Origin: Eleusine coracana subsp. coracana
Lineage: Eukaryota; Streptophyta; Magnoliopsida; Poales; Poaceae
NCBI GenBank assembly: GCA_032690845.1
Contig: CM064417.1
Coordinates: 17,328,501 to 17,392,500 of the forward strand
Direction: 5' to 3'
Length of the DNA: 64,000 nt
Shown here in pieces: positions 1 to 10,334 of the stretch. A program made the position numbers and the translations under genes. Each line of letters opens with the position of its first letter. Within the stretch, counting starts at the first letter, position 1. A model generated the notes under the pieces. That model did not search any database. It was not told where the DNA came from and saw only the letters and a program-made list of their open reading frames with translations.

Positions 1-1919
1 CGATGGCCATTTACCTTAAAAAGGTTACATGTGTCATCTTGCAGCGTGATTGCTCCATGAAAAGACGTGTCGACACGGTGTACAGTCCATTTTCAGCTTT
101 CCATGTCCGAATAGCTTTACCCTGGAATTGAAAAGTAGTACCTTATTTCCTGCCTTGAATTCCTTAGGCTGGATCCTTTTGTCGTGCCATATTTTGGTTT
201 TCTCCTTGTAGATCTTGGCACTATGGTAAGCCTTGTCCCTCCATTCCTCTAGCTCTGATATCTATAATTTTCTTTTGATCCTAGATTTTTGGAGATCCAT
301 ATTCTCTTTTCTGATGGCTCAGTGTGCCCGATGTTCCACCTCAACAGGTAAATGGCAAGTTTTGCCATACACAAGTTGATATGGTGACATGCCAATGGGT
401 GTCTTGTATGCAGTCCGATATGCCCAAAGTGCCTCAGGTAGCTTGTTCTTCCATCCTGTCCCCATTTCCAATACAGTCTTCTAGAGGATATTCTTGATTT
501 GTTTATTTGAAGTTTCTGCCTGGCCACTAGTTTGAGGGTGGTATGGAGTAGCTATGTTGTGGTTCACGCCGAGTTCTCTTAGGAAGTGATAGAAGGTCTT
601 ATCAATGAAGTGAGATCCTCTGCCACTTATCACCATCCGAGGTGTTCCAAATCGAGGGAAGATTACCTCGTGGAACATTCTTTAAGCGTTCTTTGCATCT
701 GCTGCTCGGCATGGTATAGCTTCTACCCATTTTGATACATAGTCAGTGGCCACCAAGATGTACTCACAATCATAGGACTTTGGAAAAGGCTCCATGCAGT
801 CAATGCCTCATACATCAAAAAGTTTCACTTGAAGATTGTATGTAAGGGGCATGGCATTGCGAGCAGTGATCCCTCTATGTTTCTGGCATCTCCAGCACTT
901 GCGAATGAACTCTTTTGTATCTTCATATATTGTAGGCCAAAAGAATCCACTCTGCCAGATGAGTATGGAACACACCGTAGTGTTCTCCGTATGGAGATGA
1001 GTGGCACTTTTCTATGATCTTAGCACCTTCGACTATAGGGACACATCTTCTTAGCAACCCATCTGCACATACTCTGTATAGGTACGGGTCTTGCCAAAGG
1101 TGCCGCTGACTCTCATACATCAATTTCTTTTTGTTCTCCCTAGGCAATACATAACCTTCAACCATGTAATTCACAATATCTGCATACCAGGGGTTGGTGT
1201 CGATCACCTTTAGCAGCATGTCATTTCACAAAAATCATTTATTCGCAGCTCCTGCATGTTAGTGATTTGCATACGCGACAAATGATCTTCTATAGAATTC
1301 TCTACTCCTTTCTTATCTTTTATTTCAAGGTTAAATTCTCAGAGTAAGAGAATCCATCTAATTAGCCTAGGTTTAACATCTTTCTTAGTGAGCAGATATT
1401 TTAAGGCAGCATGATTAGTGTAAACAATCACCTTTGCTCCTACTAAGTAAGATATAAACTTATTGATTGCAAAAACAACAGCAAGGAGCTCTTTCTTTGT
1501 GGTAGCATAATTTAGTTGTGCTCTTGTCAAAGTTTTGCTAGCATAGGGTATTGCGTGATGCTTCTTATCCTTGGTTTGGCCCAAAACGGCCCCAACGGCA
1601 TAATCACTATTATCACACATGATTTCGAAAGGCAGCGCCCAATCAAGGGGTTGGATAATTGGGGCTGAGATGAGTGCCTTTTTGAGGGTATCAAATGAGT
1701 TGAGGCACTCATCATCGAAATCAAAGGGTGCATGTTTAGCTAAGAGGCTAGTGAGGGGTCTAGCAATTTGAGAGAAATTCTTAATGAAACGCCGGTAGAA
1801 CCCCGCATGGCCTAGAAAGCTACGGATACCCTTAATGTTGATACGAGGTGGAAGTTTTTCTATAACTTTTATTTTTGCTTTGTCTACCTCTATCCCCCTT
1901 TCAGACACCTAGTGTCTGA
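1..1919 (-). pseudogene. Athila-like Ty3/gypsy pol fragment (RNase H and integrase)
   Basis: Seen: read on the minus strand from 1908 down, the end of the RT connection (SFLGHAGFYRRFIKNFS) leads into RNase H (FEIMCDNSDYAVGAVLG, then KPRLIRWILLL at about 1340). The integrase zinc-binding region (1219-923) and integrase core (about 830-250) follow, and the frame runs off the left edge. The motifs are those of the Athila lineage. Several stops and frameshifts break it. The second catalytic Asp of the integrase is Gly (ISGRGSHF instead of the usual SDGG, near 632), while the Glu motif (SGQAETSN) is kept. It is a close relative of element D at 32984-62852 but a separate copy. The right edge is cut by the CACTA terminus at 1920. 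Confidence 0.9.
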
Positions 1920-2575
1920 CACTACAAGGTTATTGGGCTATTGCCATGACATTCATTGCAACAATGTGATTTTTGTTGCAATAGACATGGGTAATTGCAA
2001 CGTAAGGTGATTTTGGTTGCAATAGATTAGATATATCACCACGCTTGCATGTGTGTTGTAATTAGGGTGACGTTTTTTTGCAATGCTTGACTGTAATTGT
2101 TGCAATAAGATCATTTTGCAATAGAAGAATGAGGTGTTGCAATAACAGGCATAGGTATAACAACGAAAATCTTTGTGGTTGCGATGGGGTCTTACATATT
2201 GCAATGAAATTGTTAGTCATTGCAACAATGCATAGATATATCAATCAAAAATTGTCTGGCTGCGACTACGTCTTACATATTGCAACAAAATTATTAGCCG
2301 TTGCAGCAATGCATAGATATAGCAACACAAAAATTATTAGCTGTTGCAACAATGCATAGATATAGCAACAAAAATTCATCTAGTCATTGCAACAATGCAT
2401 AGATATAGCAACCAAAAATTGTCTGATTGCGACAGTGTCTTATATATTGCAACACAAATGTTAGTGCCTCTTACATATTCCAATGAAGATGGAGGGAGTT
2501 GCGAGTGCCTCTTACATATTGCAACGAAAGTGTCTGTCGTTGCATTATCATGGTATCGCAACAAAAATTGAACTA
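1920..2575. repeat. CACTA terminus and subterminal repeats
   Basis: The block begins CACTACAAGG. It is packed with short units containing TTGCAAC or its complement GTTGCAA. The clearest unit, GCAACAATGCATAGATAT with an initial TT (one copy has GCAGC), occurs near 2220, 2301, 2344 and 2387, spaced 81, 43 and 43 bp. A second unit, CTTACATATTGCAA, occurs near 2190, 2271 and 2510. In CACTA elements such subterminal arrays bind the TnpA-type protein; that role is family knowledge. Short open frames here are made of the repeats and are not genes. Confidence 0.7.
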
Positions 2576-2715
2576 AAGTTGCCCAATGGGGTATTCTCTC
2601 TGAACATATTAAGTTAAAGTCAAGGGACAGTGATCACTTAGCCTACTTCGCTCATAATAATCGTGAACATAATTCAAACAATAGAAATTTAACATGAAGC
2701 ATTAACAAGTTAAAA

Positions 2716-2800
2716 TACAATCTGAGTGCATACATCATAACAAGTGTTCCAGTGATCCAACAAACTTAAACTAAACATCAAAGACTAATAACAATAAAAT
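2716..2800. repeat. Direct duplicate, copy 1 (pairs with 5548-5640)
   Basis: About 85 bp starting TACAATCTGAGTG and running through CAAACTTAAACTAAAC to a G-rich run. It sits at and just beyond the 3' end of the minus-strand DUF295 pseudogene, so it probably includes that gene's 3' UTR. The second copy is 2.8 kb to the right in the same orientation. Confidence 0.7.
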
Positions 2801-4838
2801 GGGGGAGGGGGGGGGGTGGCTACTTGAAAGATGGGGATAAATAGAGGGGCTTGTAGAGGTGGTTCGGTACGACGCAGGGTGAAATCTAACATGTCATAGT
2901 GCCCAACACGACCGTGGCGATCATCAGCAGAGATCTTCACCATTTCTCCAAACATTTGGTCTGAAACATACAGATATGGCGGACCCACTTTCTTGTCTCC
3001 TTCTGGTACAACAAACCAAAATGGATAATTTGCTCCCAGAAAAAGAGAGTGTTCACCCTTCAAACCTCTCAACTCCATCCATTGACCGCCTACTCTCTCA
3101 TATAATGCCACGCCATCCACTATACCACACGATGACTGGTGGCTCTATACTTGCCTTCCGGTTTGTGTTCCCCAAAACTCTCCCCACTGCCTGATGACCA
3201 TAGGCCGGTTATGATCTGATCACGCAAGAAACATCATGGCCTCGCGGTCGCGTCTGGAGTACACTGGACGAGCATATGGGGGACCCTGGACCCATTTAGG
3301 ATATTTAGTAATAATGGGCTTCATGTACAAGTCCCAAAAAACCTTCATGGAAACATACCGACCAATTGCCACTACGTACTAGTCTTCCCAGTAAGCAGCA
3401 TCCACAAATCTTGTTGCATATTGGTCTGAATTTGGTAATGCCATCCACATGTCATCAGTATTCTCATGGTACATGATGTTTCCTGAAGAGAACAGAAGGA
3501 TCACAAAGGGACCACCATCTTGCCTGGGTGTCTTATAGAGGACTGTGCGCTCGATGAACAGAGGTCCATGACCACCAGCATCATTCACGACATCAGACAA
3601 CAACTCCTTATTTTCATCGCTGTTTCACGACAACGGTGACAGTGGGATACTCTTGCCAGTGATTGGGTTGACCAAGCTCAGGGAGAACTCCTGATCAATA
3701 GTGACGAGCCAGTCATCCTTCGAAGCCAACCAAATGCATCCCTTCAGCACCTCAAGAACTGACTGATGTGAGGTCATCTCTTTCCCGATAATATGCAGCC
3801 CAAAAGATCCAGAGATTAAATCAGGCTCATCTTCTATCTGGCCTTCTGGTGTGGATGCCGACATCAGTAGCATAGGGACACCAGGTACCGAGCCATGCTA
3901 ATCTTTCACCCAATTGGGTTCTTGCTTTCCAATAGTCATTAGCCTGGTGGCTGCAATCCCGTTCACCAATCTAACAATACTCTTTGAAAGAGCAAGAGAC
4001 AACAAACGCCACTGGCAGACCCTAGAACAATGCCACGAATCACATTATATTATTGTGATGTTTAATTTTTTATTTGCTAAATTTGATCCAGACAAAAATG
4101 AGCTCAAAATTTCTATGATGTGTAGCAAAACAATAGTGAAATATTGTACAAGAATATTGAACTAGGAACTTTACAATTTGTACTATTTTTTAAGATTCAC
4201 TTATTTCTCACGTTGAAATAGGGTAAAGTATATTTGTGTTACTATAAGTAAAGAGTTCTACTTAGAGACTACTCAGAGTTAGTACTAAAAAAGACGGGCA
4301 ACTTCCTTCAAAAAATTACAAATAAAGATATGACTTTATTTTCATAGAAACATAAATTTGTTCATATTTGTCCTTAAATATTCTTGGCCTGTGCATGTGC
4401 ACGGGTCGATGGTTTAGTATACTCAACGGACATAAATCAATAATACTTGACTGTAGGAAATAGATTATTGGCCAGTTCTTCTTTGAGTAAATGATTCATC
4501 ACAGAATAATTAAAGGTATTAAGCGTCAACATCAACAGGCAGTCCACAAACAAGCCTACGAAAAAATAAAACGATGTTGCGGCAACCTATCGATCATGTC
4601 TTCCTCACAAACTAGAGTGAATATGCCTGTAACTATGGATAGACTATCTAAAAAATGCATAATTAACTAGACAAAATAAAAGAATTTTAATTATATTAAT
4701 ATACTTGAACTGAGGGCCAAATTTTTGCTTTTGGCACAGGTCGATCAGTCCTCCAAAATCTGCGATAAGGCCCTGCTGGGACGAATTCCACCCTGGTCTA
4801 TAGAAGGGCAGGAACACGCGAGCGAGATTGCATTGCAT
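2785..4838 (-). pseudogene. DUF295 (KIB-type beta-propeller) F-box gene, inactivated
   Basis: Seen: on the minus strand a single frame from about 4030 to 2785 reads as a DUF295 protein: a VCQWRLLSLALS segment like the F-box tail VCRSW, then NPITGKSIPLSPLS, then GGQWMELRGLKGEHSLFLGAN near the C-terminus. The frame has several in-frame stops, near 3899 (TAG), 3624 (TGA), 3379 (TAG), 3213 (TGA) and 3144 (TAG), mostly where CAG or CGA would fit. Upstream, about 4790-4740 encodes WNSSQQGLIADFGGLI, resembling the start of a plant F-box, so an intron between about 4740 and 4030 is likely. Family: grass DUF295 proteins form a large, fast-changing F-box group, probably SCF ubiquitin-ligase adaptors. 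Context: it lies between the CACTA 3' terminus and the transposase, so it may be captured. Exon limits are inferred. Confidence 0.75.
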
Positions 4839-5547
4839 GCATGCACTAAAACAACCCAGTGGAAATTAAAAAGGGGTACGATGGAAAAGGTAACATACAA
4901 TTGCTCCGAGTTATGACCAGATCGTTCTGTTTGAGACTCCCCTGCACCGAGGTCGCTCGAAGCCAATTTGTAGCATTTTGCCACGAGAGGATCTCCGTGC
5001 TCGGCCATGACACAATGACCGGTCGGAGATCTCATCAGGATCACTCCTTTACCTCCTGTTTTCTTGGGCCTCTGCAGAAGATGGAAGTGGAGATGAAGAC
5101 GATGAGAGAGGAGAAGTGAGAGACGTACGATGGTTGGGAAGCGAGCGGAGACGAGACGTCGAGGGTTTTTTAGAGCAGGATACGAATGGGGAGGCGTCTC
5201 ATGGAGAGGCGTTTCATGGGCCTCTAAATGGGCTTTTGACACAACGTTGTATGCCCTTTTGCTTATATTAAGGATAAAAGTCCTATTTACCTCCTCCAAC
5301 TTATGCGGGAGTCGCACTTTAGCTTTGACTAGGATGTCATGGGGAATGTAAACAGGGGGAGATTTTTTTTTCTTAAAAAAACATCTTACTAGCTACTACT
5401 CCCTGTGTACCCTCATTAAATAGGGCACCGGTGCAAGTTCATTCACTACCATGTCCTTGCTCTAATGTTTACCTGCGCTATGGTCGACGATGCTGGATGT
5501 TGCGATTTCAAAACTACAGACCCTCATAGCTAGCTCTGTTTTTTTGG
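4839..5547. other. Probable upstream region of the DUF295 pseudogene
   Basis: A minus-strand open frame (5317-4745) crosses this region. It contains a possible first exon starting MAEHGDPLVAKCYKLASSD (from about 5008) followed by a GTATGT donor-like site near 4900. It may be the 5' part of the DUF295 gene, but I recognise no domain. Nothing else is supported. Confidence 0.3.
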
Positions 5548-5640
5548 TACAATCTGAGTGTGCATACATCATTACAAGTGTTCAAGTGATCAAACAAACT
5601 TAAACTAAACACCAATAAAGACTAACAACAAAAGGGGAGG
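5548..5640. repeat. Direct duplicate, copy 2 (pairs with 2716-2800)
   Basis: It matches 2716-2800 over nearly its whole length with scattered substitutions and small indels, same orientation. It may mark the 3' end of a second DUF295 copy whose coding part is gone, or a local duplication inside the CACTA element. From 5641 to 6063 no homologous coding sequence or other feature was recognised. Confidence 0.65.
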
Positions 5641-6063
5641 TGGATGTGGAGCGATAGGTTTTGCAGGAACATAGGGACGGCGATCACGTGGATAAGCGGA
5701 TAGGTTTGCCACTGTCTACATTTTGACTGGGCCGAGGAAGGCCTTAATGAAATATTTTTTCCACCATGGCTATGCAGCCCACAAAGGCAACCATTTTCAA
5801 CCCACACAATTCAATGTTGAGCACATGAGATTACCCATTTTACATCACATCATCACGTGAAATTGAAAAAAATTAATGCACAAGAGATATAAATTAGACA
5901 TAATTCAACAGGATAAATATATATAGTTCAGCATAATTAAGCGACCATAGTTCAACACAAACATAAAAGGACATAAATTAAAAAAAAACAGCAGCATAAT
6001 AAGTAACTGACACCATCACCACCATGCATGAGCGAACGAGGGCAGACACCACAAGCATGCACT

Positions 6064-6630
6064 TCACATCCAACCTTCATTCCTAGCGAGACAATGGTGG
6101 CAGCTGAGCTTCTTCACATCGTGCTTCTGTGAGTTGGAACTCACGATGCCAAGGGCGTGCGACTGCATGTTAGCATAGTCCGTCTCCCGCTGCATCTTGC
6201 TGATACAGATAGGGCACTGGAAGATGGCCCTACCATCTTCCGTCGTGTAGATGAACTTGATGCGCATGTTGGCGCACTTTGGGATCTTGCCGACGAGGGG
6301 GTCGTCAGAGTCGGTGGAGATGTAGCCAGAAGACCGCTCTGGTGATGGGGAGCGGGAGCGGGAACAGCGTGTCGGAGATGGCGAACGGTCAGCGTGGGAG
6401 GGTGGCGACACCGGAGAGGACGAACAGGCGCGGGCGGGCGACGACGCTAGAGCCAGAGAAGGAGAACGAGCGCGGGCGAGCAGCAACGCCGGAACCGGAG
6501 AAGGAGAACGGGCGCGGATGGGAGGCGCCGCCAGAGTAGGTGAACTGGTCCGGCAGGGCGGCGCCGGAGATGGCGAGCGCATCATGCCCGCGGCCAGGGC
6601 AGCCTGCCTCTCGGCTCGGAGCATCACCAC
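6064..6630 (-). CDS. Pro/Ser/Arg-rich protein with C-terminal zinc-finger-like segment
   Basis: An uninterrupted 188-codon minus-strand frame. Residues 15-100 are a low-complexity SPSP/ARSPS-type repeat region. Residues about 135-170 hold CPIC followed by MQSHALGI, a C-x2-C ... H layout like the zf-XS fingers of plant SGS3-related proteins. The frame ends CHHCLARNEGWM. The finger assignment rests on motif shape only. Start chosen at MVMLRAERQAAL; an in-frame Met three codons downstream is equally possible. It lies inside the CACTA remnant on the same strand as the transposase, so it could be a captured gene or an accessory ORF. Expression is unknown. Confidence 0.4.
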   Translation of the reverse strand: MVMLRAERQAALAAGMMRSPSPAPPCRTSSPTLAAPPIRARSPSPVPALLLARARSPSLALASSPARACSSSPVSPPSHADRSPSPTRCSRSRSPSPERSSGYISTDSDDPLVGKIPKCANMRIKFIYTTEDGRAIFQCPICISKMQRETDYANMQSHALGIVSSNSQKHDVKKLSCHHCLARNEGWM

Positions 6631-6824
6631 CCCGGCGCCCGGTCAAAGCAGCATCAGGGCCATTCCAATTCTCCGGTGGTGGTCTGCCGCTGGTGGTGGC
6701 AGAGGCGAGGAGCGGGGCAACGGCGGCGACTACCGCCGGCTTACATAGATATCAAATCCAGCATTACGAAAAAGCTCAACCAAAGCAAAATCTACTGAAA
6801 TATTTTTATCTCTATAGCCTGAAA

Positions 6825-6825
<1 letters not shown>

Positions 6826-6904
<79 letters not shown>
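6826..6904. repeat. (TA)n microsatellite
   Basis: Uninterrupted alternating TA for about 79 bp, between the zinc-finger ORF and the DUF4216 fragment. Length polymorphism and assembly slippage are likely. The flanks (6631-6825 and 6905-7278) hold no recognised gene; 7160-7260 has a short imperfect repeat of GAGGAAGGCGATGGGAGTAG. Confidence 0.95.
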
Positions 6905-6908
<4 letters not shown>

Positions 6909-7278
6909 TACATTAAAAACACAAGAATAGTACAAAAAAATCCCCAAGAACACTTGAGTCCCAAATAAATAGATCTACAGCAATACTTGATGAAATCCTA
7001 CCCTAAATGTTCCCAATGGATACCATTTAACCAAAATGAAGCGAGTATTGCATAACCAAAACGGATTATGAGCGGCGTTGATAATGACTCACCGAGGACG
7101 ACGAGCGCAGTGGAGATCGCCTCGAGGCCATGGATACTATGACGTCGAGAAAGGCGGTGGCGAGGAAGGCAAGATGACGAGGAAGGGGAGCAAGGGCGAT
7201 GGGAGTAGAAGCGAGGAAGGCGATGGGAGTAGTTCATAGACGAGAAAGGCGATGCGAGGCAGCAATAGGCGATGGGAA

Positions 7279-7378
7279 CATCAAACCGATCACACTCGAA
7301 CAAAATAACTTCCTTATTCTTAGGATAGTCTAGCATGATTATTCTTCTAATCACTCCATACCATTCCATGCCATCCCC
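7279..7378 (-). pseudogene. CACTA transposase, DUF4216 second half
   Basis: The minus-strand frame reads MEWYGVIRRIIMLDYPKN and then EVILFECDRFDV, matching the conserved core of DUF4216, a domain found downstream of the tnp2 transposase in plant CACTA elements. The first half of the domain (KSLTTQNSGVVV) lies at about 10345 on the far side of the solo LTR. Homology stops at about 7279 and does not reach the usual domain end. Confidence 0.75.
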
Positions 7379-10334
7379 TGTCACACCCGGTTCCAACGAC
7401 CGAAACCGAATGCATCTGTCTGCGTGCCCAGGATCAAGTTTTCTTGCACACAGGACAATTAATGTGATAAAAGAACAATATCTTTATTAAATCAATAACA
7501 TTGTTACAAAGGTGACTTGTAGGTCAAAAGTAAAAGATTACATTGCAGCGGAATAACTAAGTGTTGGCGTCCTTCCGCTCCCACAGGAAGTCGACCGGAA
7601 GACCGCATGCCTAGTCCCCTTCATTGTCTTCATAGTGTACCATCCTTCTCCTGTAGCTGAGCAGCAATGTGGGATATAGCAAGGGTGAGTATATGTCGTA
7701 CTCAGCAAGTGGGGGAAAAGATGACATGGGGCTAAAGACAAGGAAGGCTTATAGGGGTTTATTGCATGAGCTTTTAATTTCCTAAGCATCCTAATTACTA
7801 GGTGGGGTCATCCCAACCCTCAATCCACAGGGTACTATCCAAGCCAAGTCCAAACCATCCAACCATCCCAACCATTCCAACCCATAACCAACTAATCTTG
7901 TGAGGATTCCAGGCCGCTCTTGACCGCGAGCATGGCTATCATGATAGTTTTACACTTTGCAGAGGTTGTACCACTTTACCCACAAGTCATGATTTCGTCC
8001 CCTGTTGCCAGGTGGACTGGAGTCTCCATGTTGCCATGCCGGCCAAGCACTAGCACACTTTCTTAGGTGTGCAGCCAAGAGATCACTACGAGGCTTTTAC
8101 AAAGGGTCTCCCAGTACATGCTAGCCACTAAGGTTCCACTCTCGTCCATAAGTGATAGCCCATCAACAAGCATCTCATCACCCCAGGAGCCTCCTCTTGA
8201 GCCATTCGGATACAAGGACAGCCCTCTTGACTTCCATTCCCTGCTCTACCAAATGCTGCACCGACACTGGGAAAACTCCTAATTAATCGACCAAGCTGTT
8301 CCATAGCAGCCTTGTGATGGCACTGCTATCCTGGGTTACCGCTCCAAGAACCGGTTCCTTGGATCTACAACAAGCATACCACAACCCAACATGTGCCAAT
8401 GACACCACATCCATTCCAACCAGCTTGTTGAGATCCCTAAGTCCATGTTGCTAAAAGAATTACCAAATTATGCCCAATATGACATTGATCATTAGTCAAC
8501 ATTAATTGAACCCAACAACCCAATAAGCAACTAAGCATGTCTACCCATAGTTAATTAAACCTCTAGCTCAAGGCGACAAGGACAAGATAAAGCAATACTA
8601 GTAAACCCTAACAATAGGTACTCATTCATTTGACACAAGCATGCAGTCCTAAAGTAAGATTCATAATAGGTACAAAATGCATCAAGGACACTTGCCTGAA
8701 ATTAGATGTTGCTGCTCAGTGATAACATATCTTGATCTTCATTCTCGTATGATTCCCGTGCATAAAAATCCTATTCGCGTAAGACATACAAAGCATACAC
8801 ATAATAAATACTCAATGTAAGGTATGGGACAATTGGGTACGGTTGAACAAAGGTTGCAATTAGCTATTTTATTTGGATACAATAATGTAGGCGGAAGAAA
8901 TATCTAAATCGGGGTTGTGGATCAAAAGATATGCAAGGTTAAAGCTACAGAGACTGCGGCTGCGCAGATAGTGCAAAACATATGTGCGTGTTCCCATTGA
9001 TTGGCTCAAGTTCTCAAGGAATATTTTAAACATAAACCATCCTAGTGATGTGGGATATGTTAAACGCAAGATGAATTGGATTGAAAAGCGCCTATACGGG
9101 AGATCAATTGGCTGCATCTTGGTGAGGTCGTCCAGCAGCAGATCGAGTGGAGATCGCGTTCCTGGTCACACCACGGCTGTTCTAGGAGACTCCTTCGGTG
9201 GAGATTAACACAAGACCCTGGAACACAATTTGGATTGTATCTTGTATCAAGAAGACCTCTGGATTGGGAGAAACGGGGATGGAATTACCGTCACGCGCGC
9301 TAGATTCGCTCAGATCAGGGAGCAGCTTCCATTGCAATGCAGATCCCAGAGGCATCCTATGTCCAATGACTCTGAATTTTGGATATGTTAGAGAGGACAT
9401 CAGGGCGCATCTCCATGTAAAATGTAGCGGCATTTGGATGGTTGGATCACTGGGAACATCGCCATTAATCTGCGGCAGCATTGGTGGATGCGGGAGCAGG
9501 GTGGAGCGGCGGCAGCCTGGCGGCGTGGTGAGGGTTTGAGGGGGTGGGGATTTCGTGGGAGAGGCCTGATATTTAAAGGAGAGGTGAAGGAATGTGGAGT
9601 AAAAATATGGAAAGGAAATTAAGAGAAATAAATGCATTTATTAGAGGCAAATATGGAAGACAGAGGAAATATGGAAAGGAAATCATTCTCTTGTTCTTTC
9701 CTTATGAATACTTATGGAAGGTGTGGTTTCTTTCCATATAAATGTTTATGGAAGGTGGGTAAACAAAAGGAAGGAGGAAACACGATGATTAATGCCATTA
9801 ATTGCATGTTTAATTGCTCGTTTTCTTTCCTTTTGATTGCACGCGATTGGCGGAATGAACTTGGATGGTCAGTGTGTCTAGGTTCATGTTTGTGGTAGGT
9901 GGAGAGAATGTGGATCGTATTAGGTAGAGATATGTCCAAGTATTGTCAGAAGGAAAATACGATGAATGGAGACGCGATGCTACAGAGATGAGTTGACTAA
10001 TGGTGTCTACCATGCATACACATGAGCCCCATAATTTCAAAACCAAATGGATATTTTTAAAATTTAAAGGAAAAAGGATTTCAACTTAAATCAAATCCAG
10101 AACCGACAAAATTACTAAATATTAAATAAGATACAATGATTTTATTTATATAAAAGTGGTTTTGGTAGAAAATGAAATCCTTTGTTTCATTGTTATACAA
10201 AATTTTCGTAAAACCAAATCAAATCATTTATTAATTCATAAAAGATTACTAAATCATCCTTTAAACTCTTAAAAATTAAAATTGGTGTTGGAAAATGGTT
10301 CACATTCCAAAATGGGAAATTTTGGGATGTGACA
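7379..10334 (-). mobile_element. Solo LTR, Tekay/Del-like, inserted in the CACTA transposase
   Basis: A 2956-bp unit beginning TGTCACACCC and ending GGGATGTGACA, flanked by TCCCC (7374-7378) and TCCCT (10335-10339), a target duplication with one mismatch. In its own (minus) orientation it starts TGTCACATCCC and ends CCGGGTGTGACA. It shares segments with the 5' LTR of element F in opposite orientation: the region around 7697 (CTCAGCAAGTGGGGGAAA) matches the complement of about 30593-30625, and around 7930-7990 matches about 30235-30290. No primer-binding site, polypurine tract or coding sequence was found, so it is read as a solo LTR left by LTR-LTR recombination. Short frames inside it are ignored. 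Confidence 0.8.

Noticed and set aside
2208..2410. CRISPR-like spaced repeats
   Set aside because: The spacing is irregular (81, 43, 43 bp), the spacers are themselves repeats, and the sequence is a CACTA end in plant DNA.
2062..2571. Short frames on both strands, Ile/Cys/His-rich
   Set aside because: They are translations of CACTA subterminal repeats.
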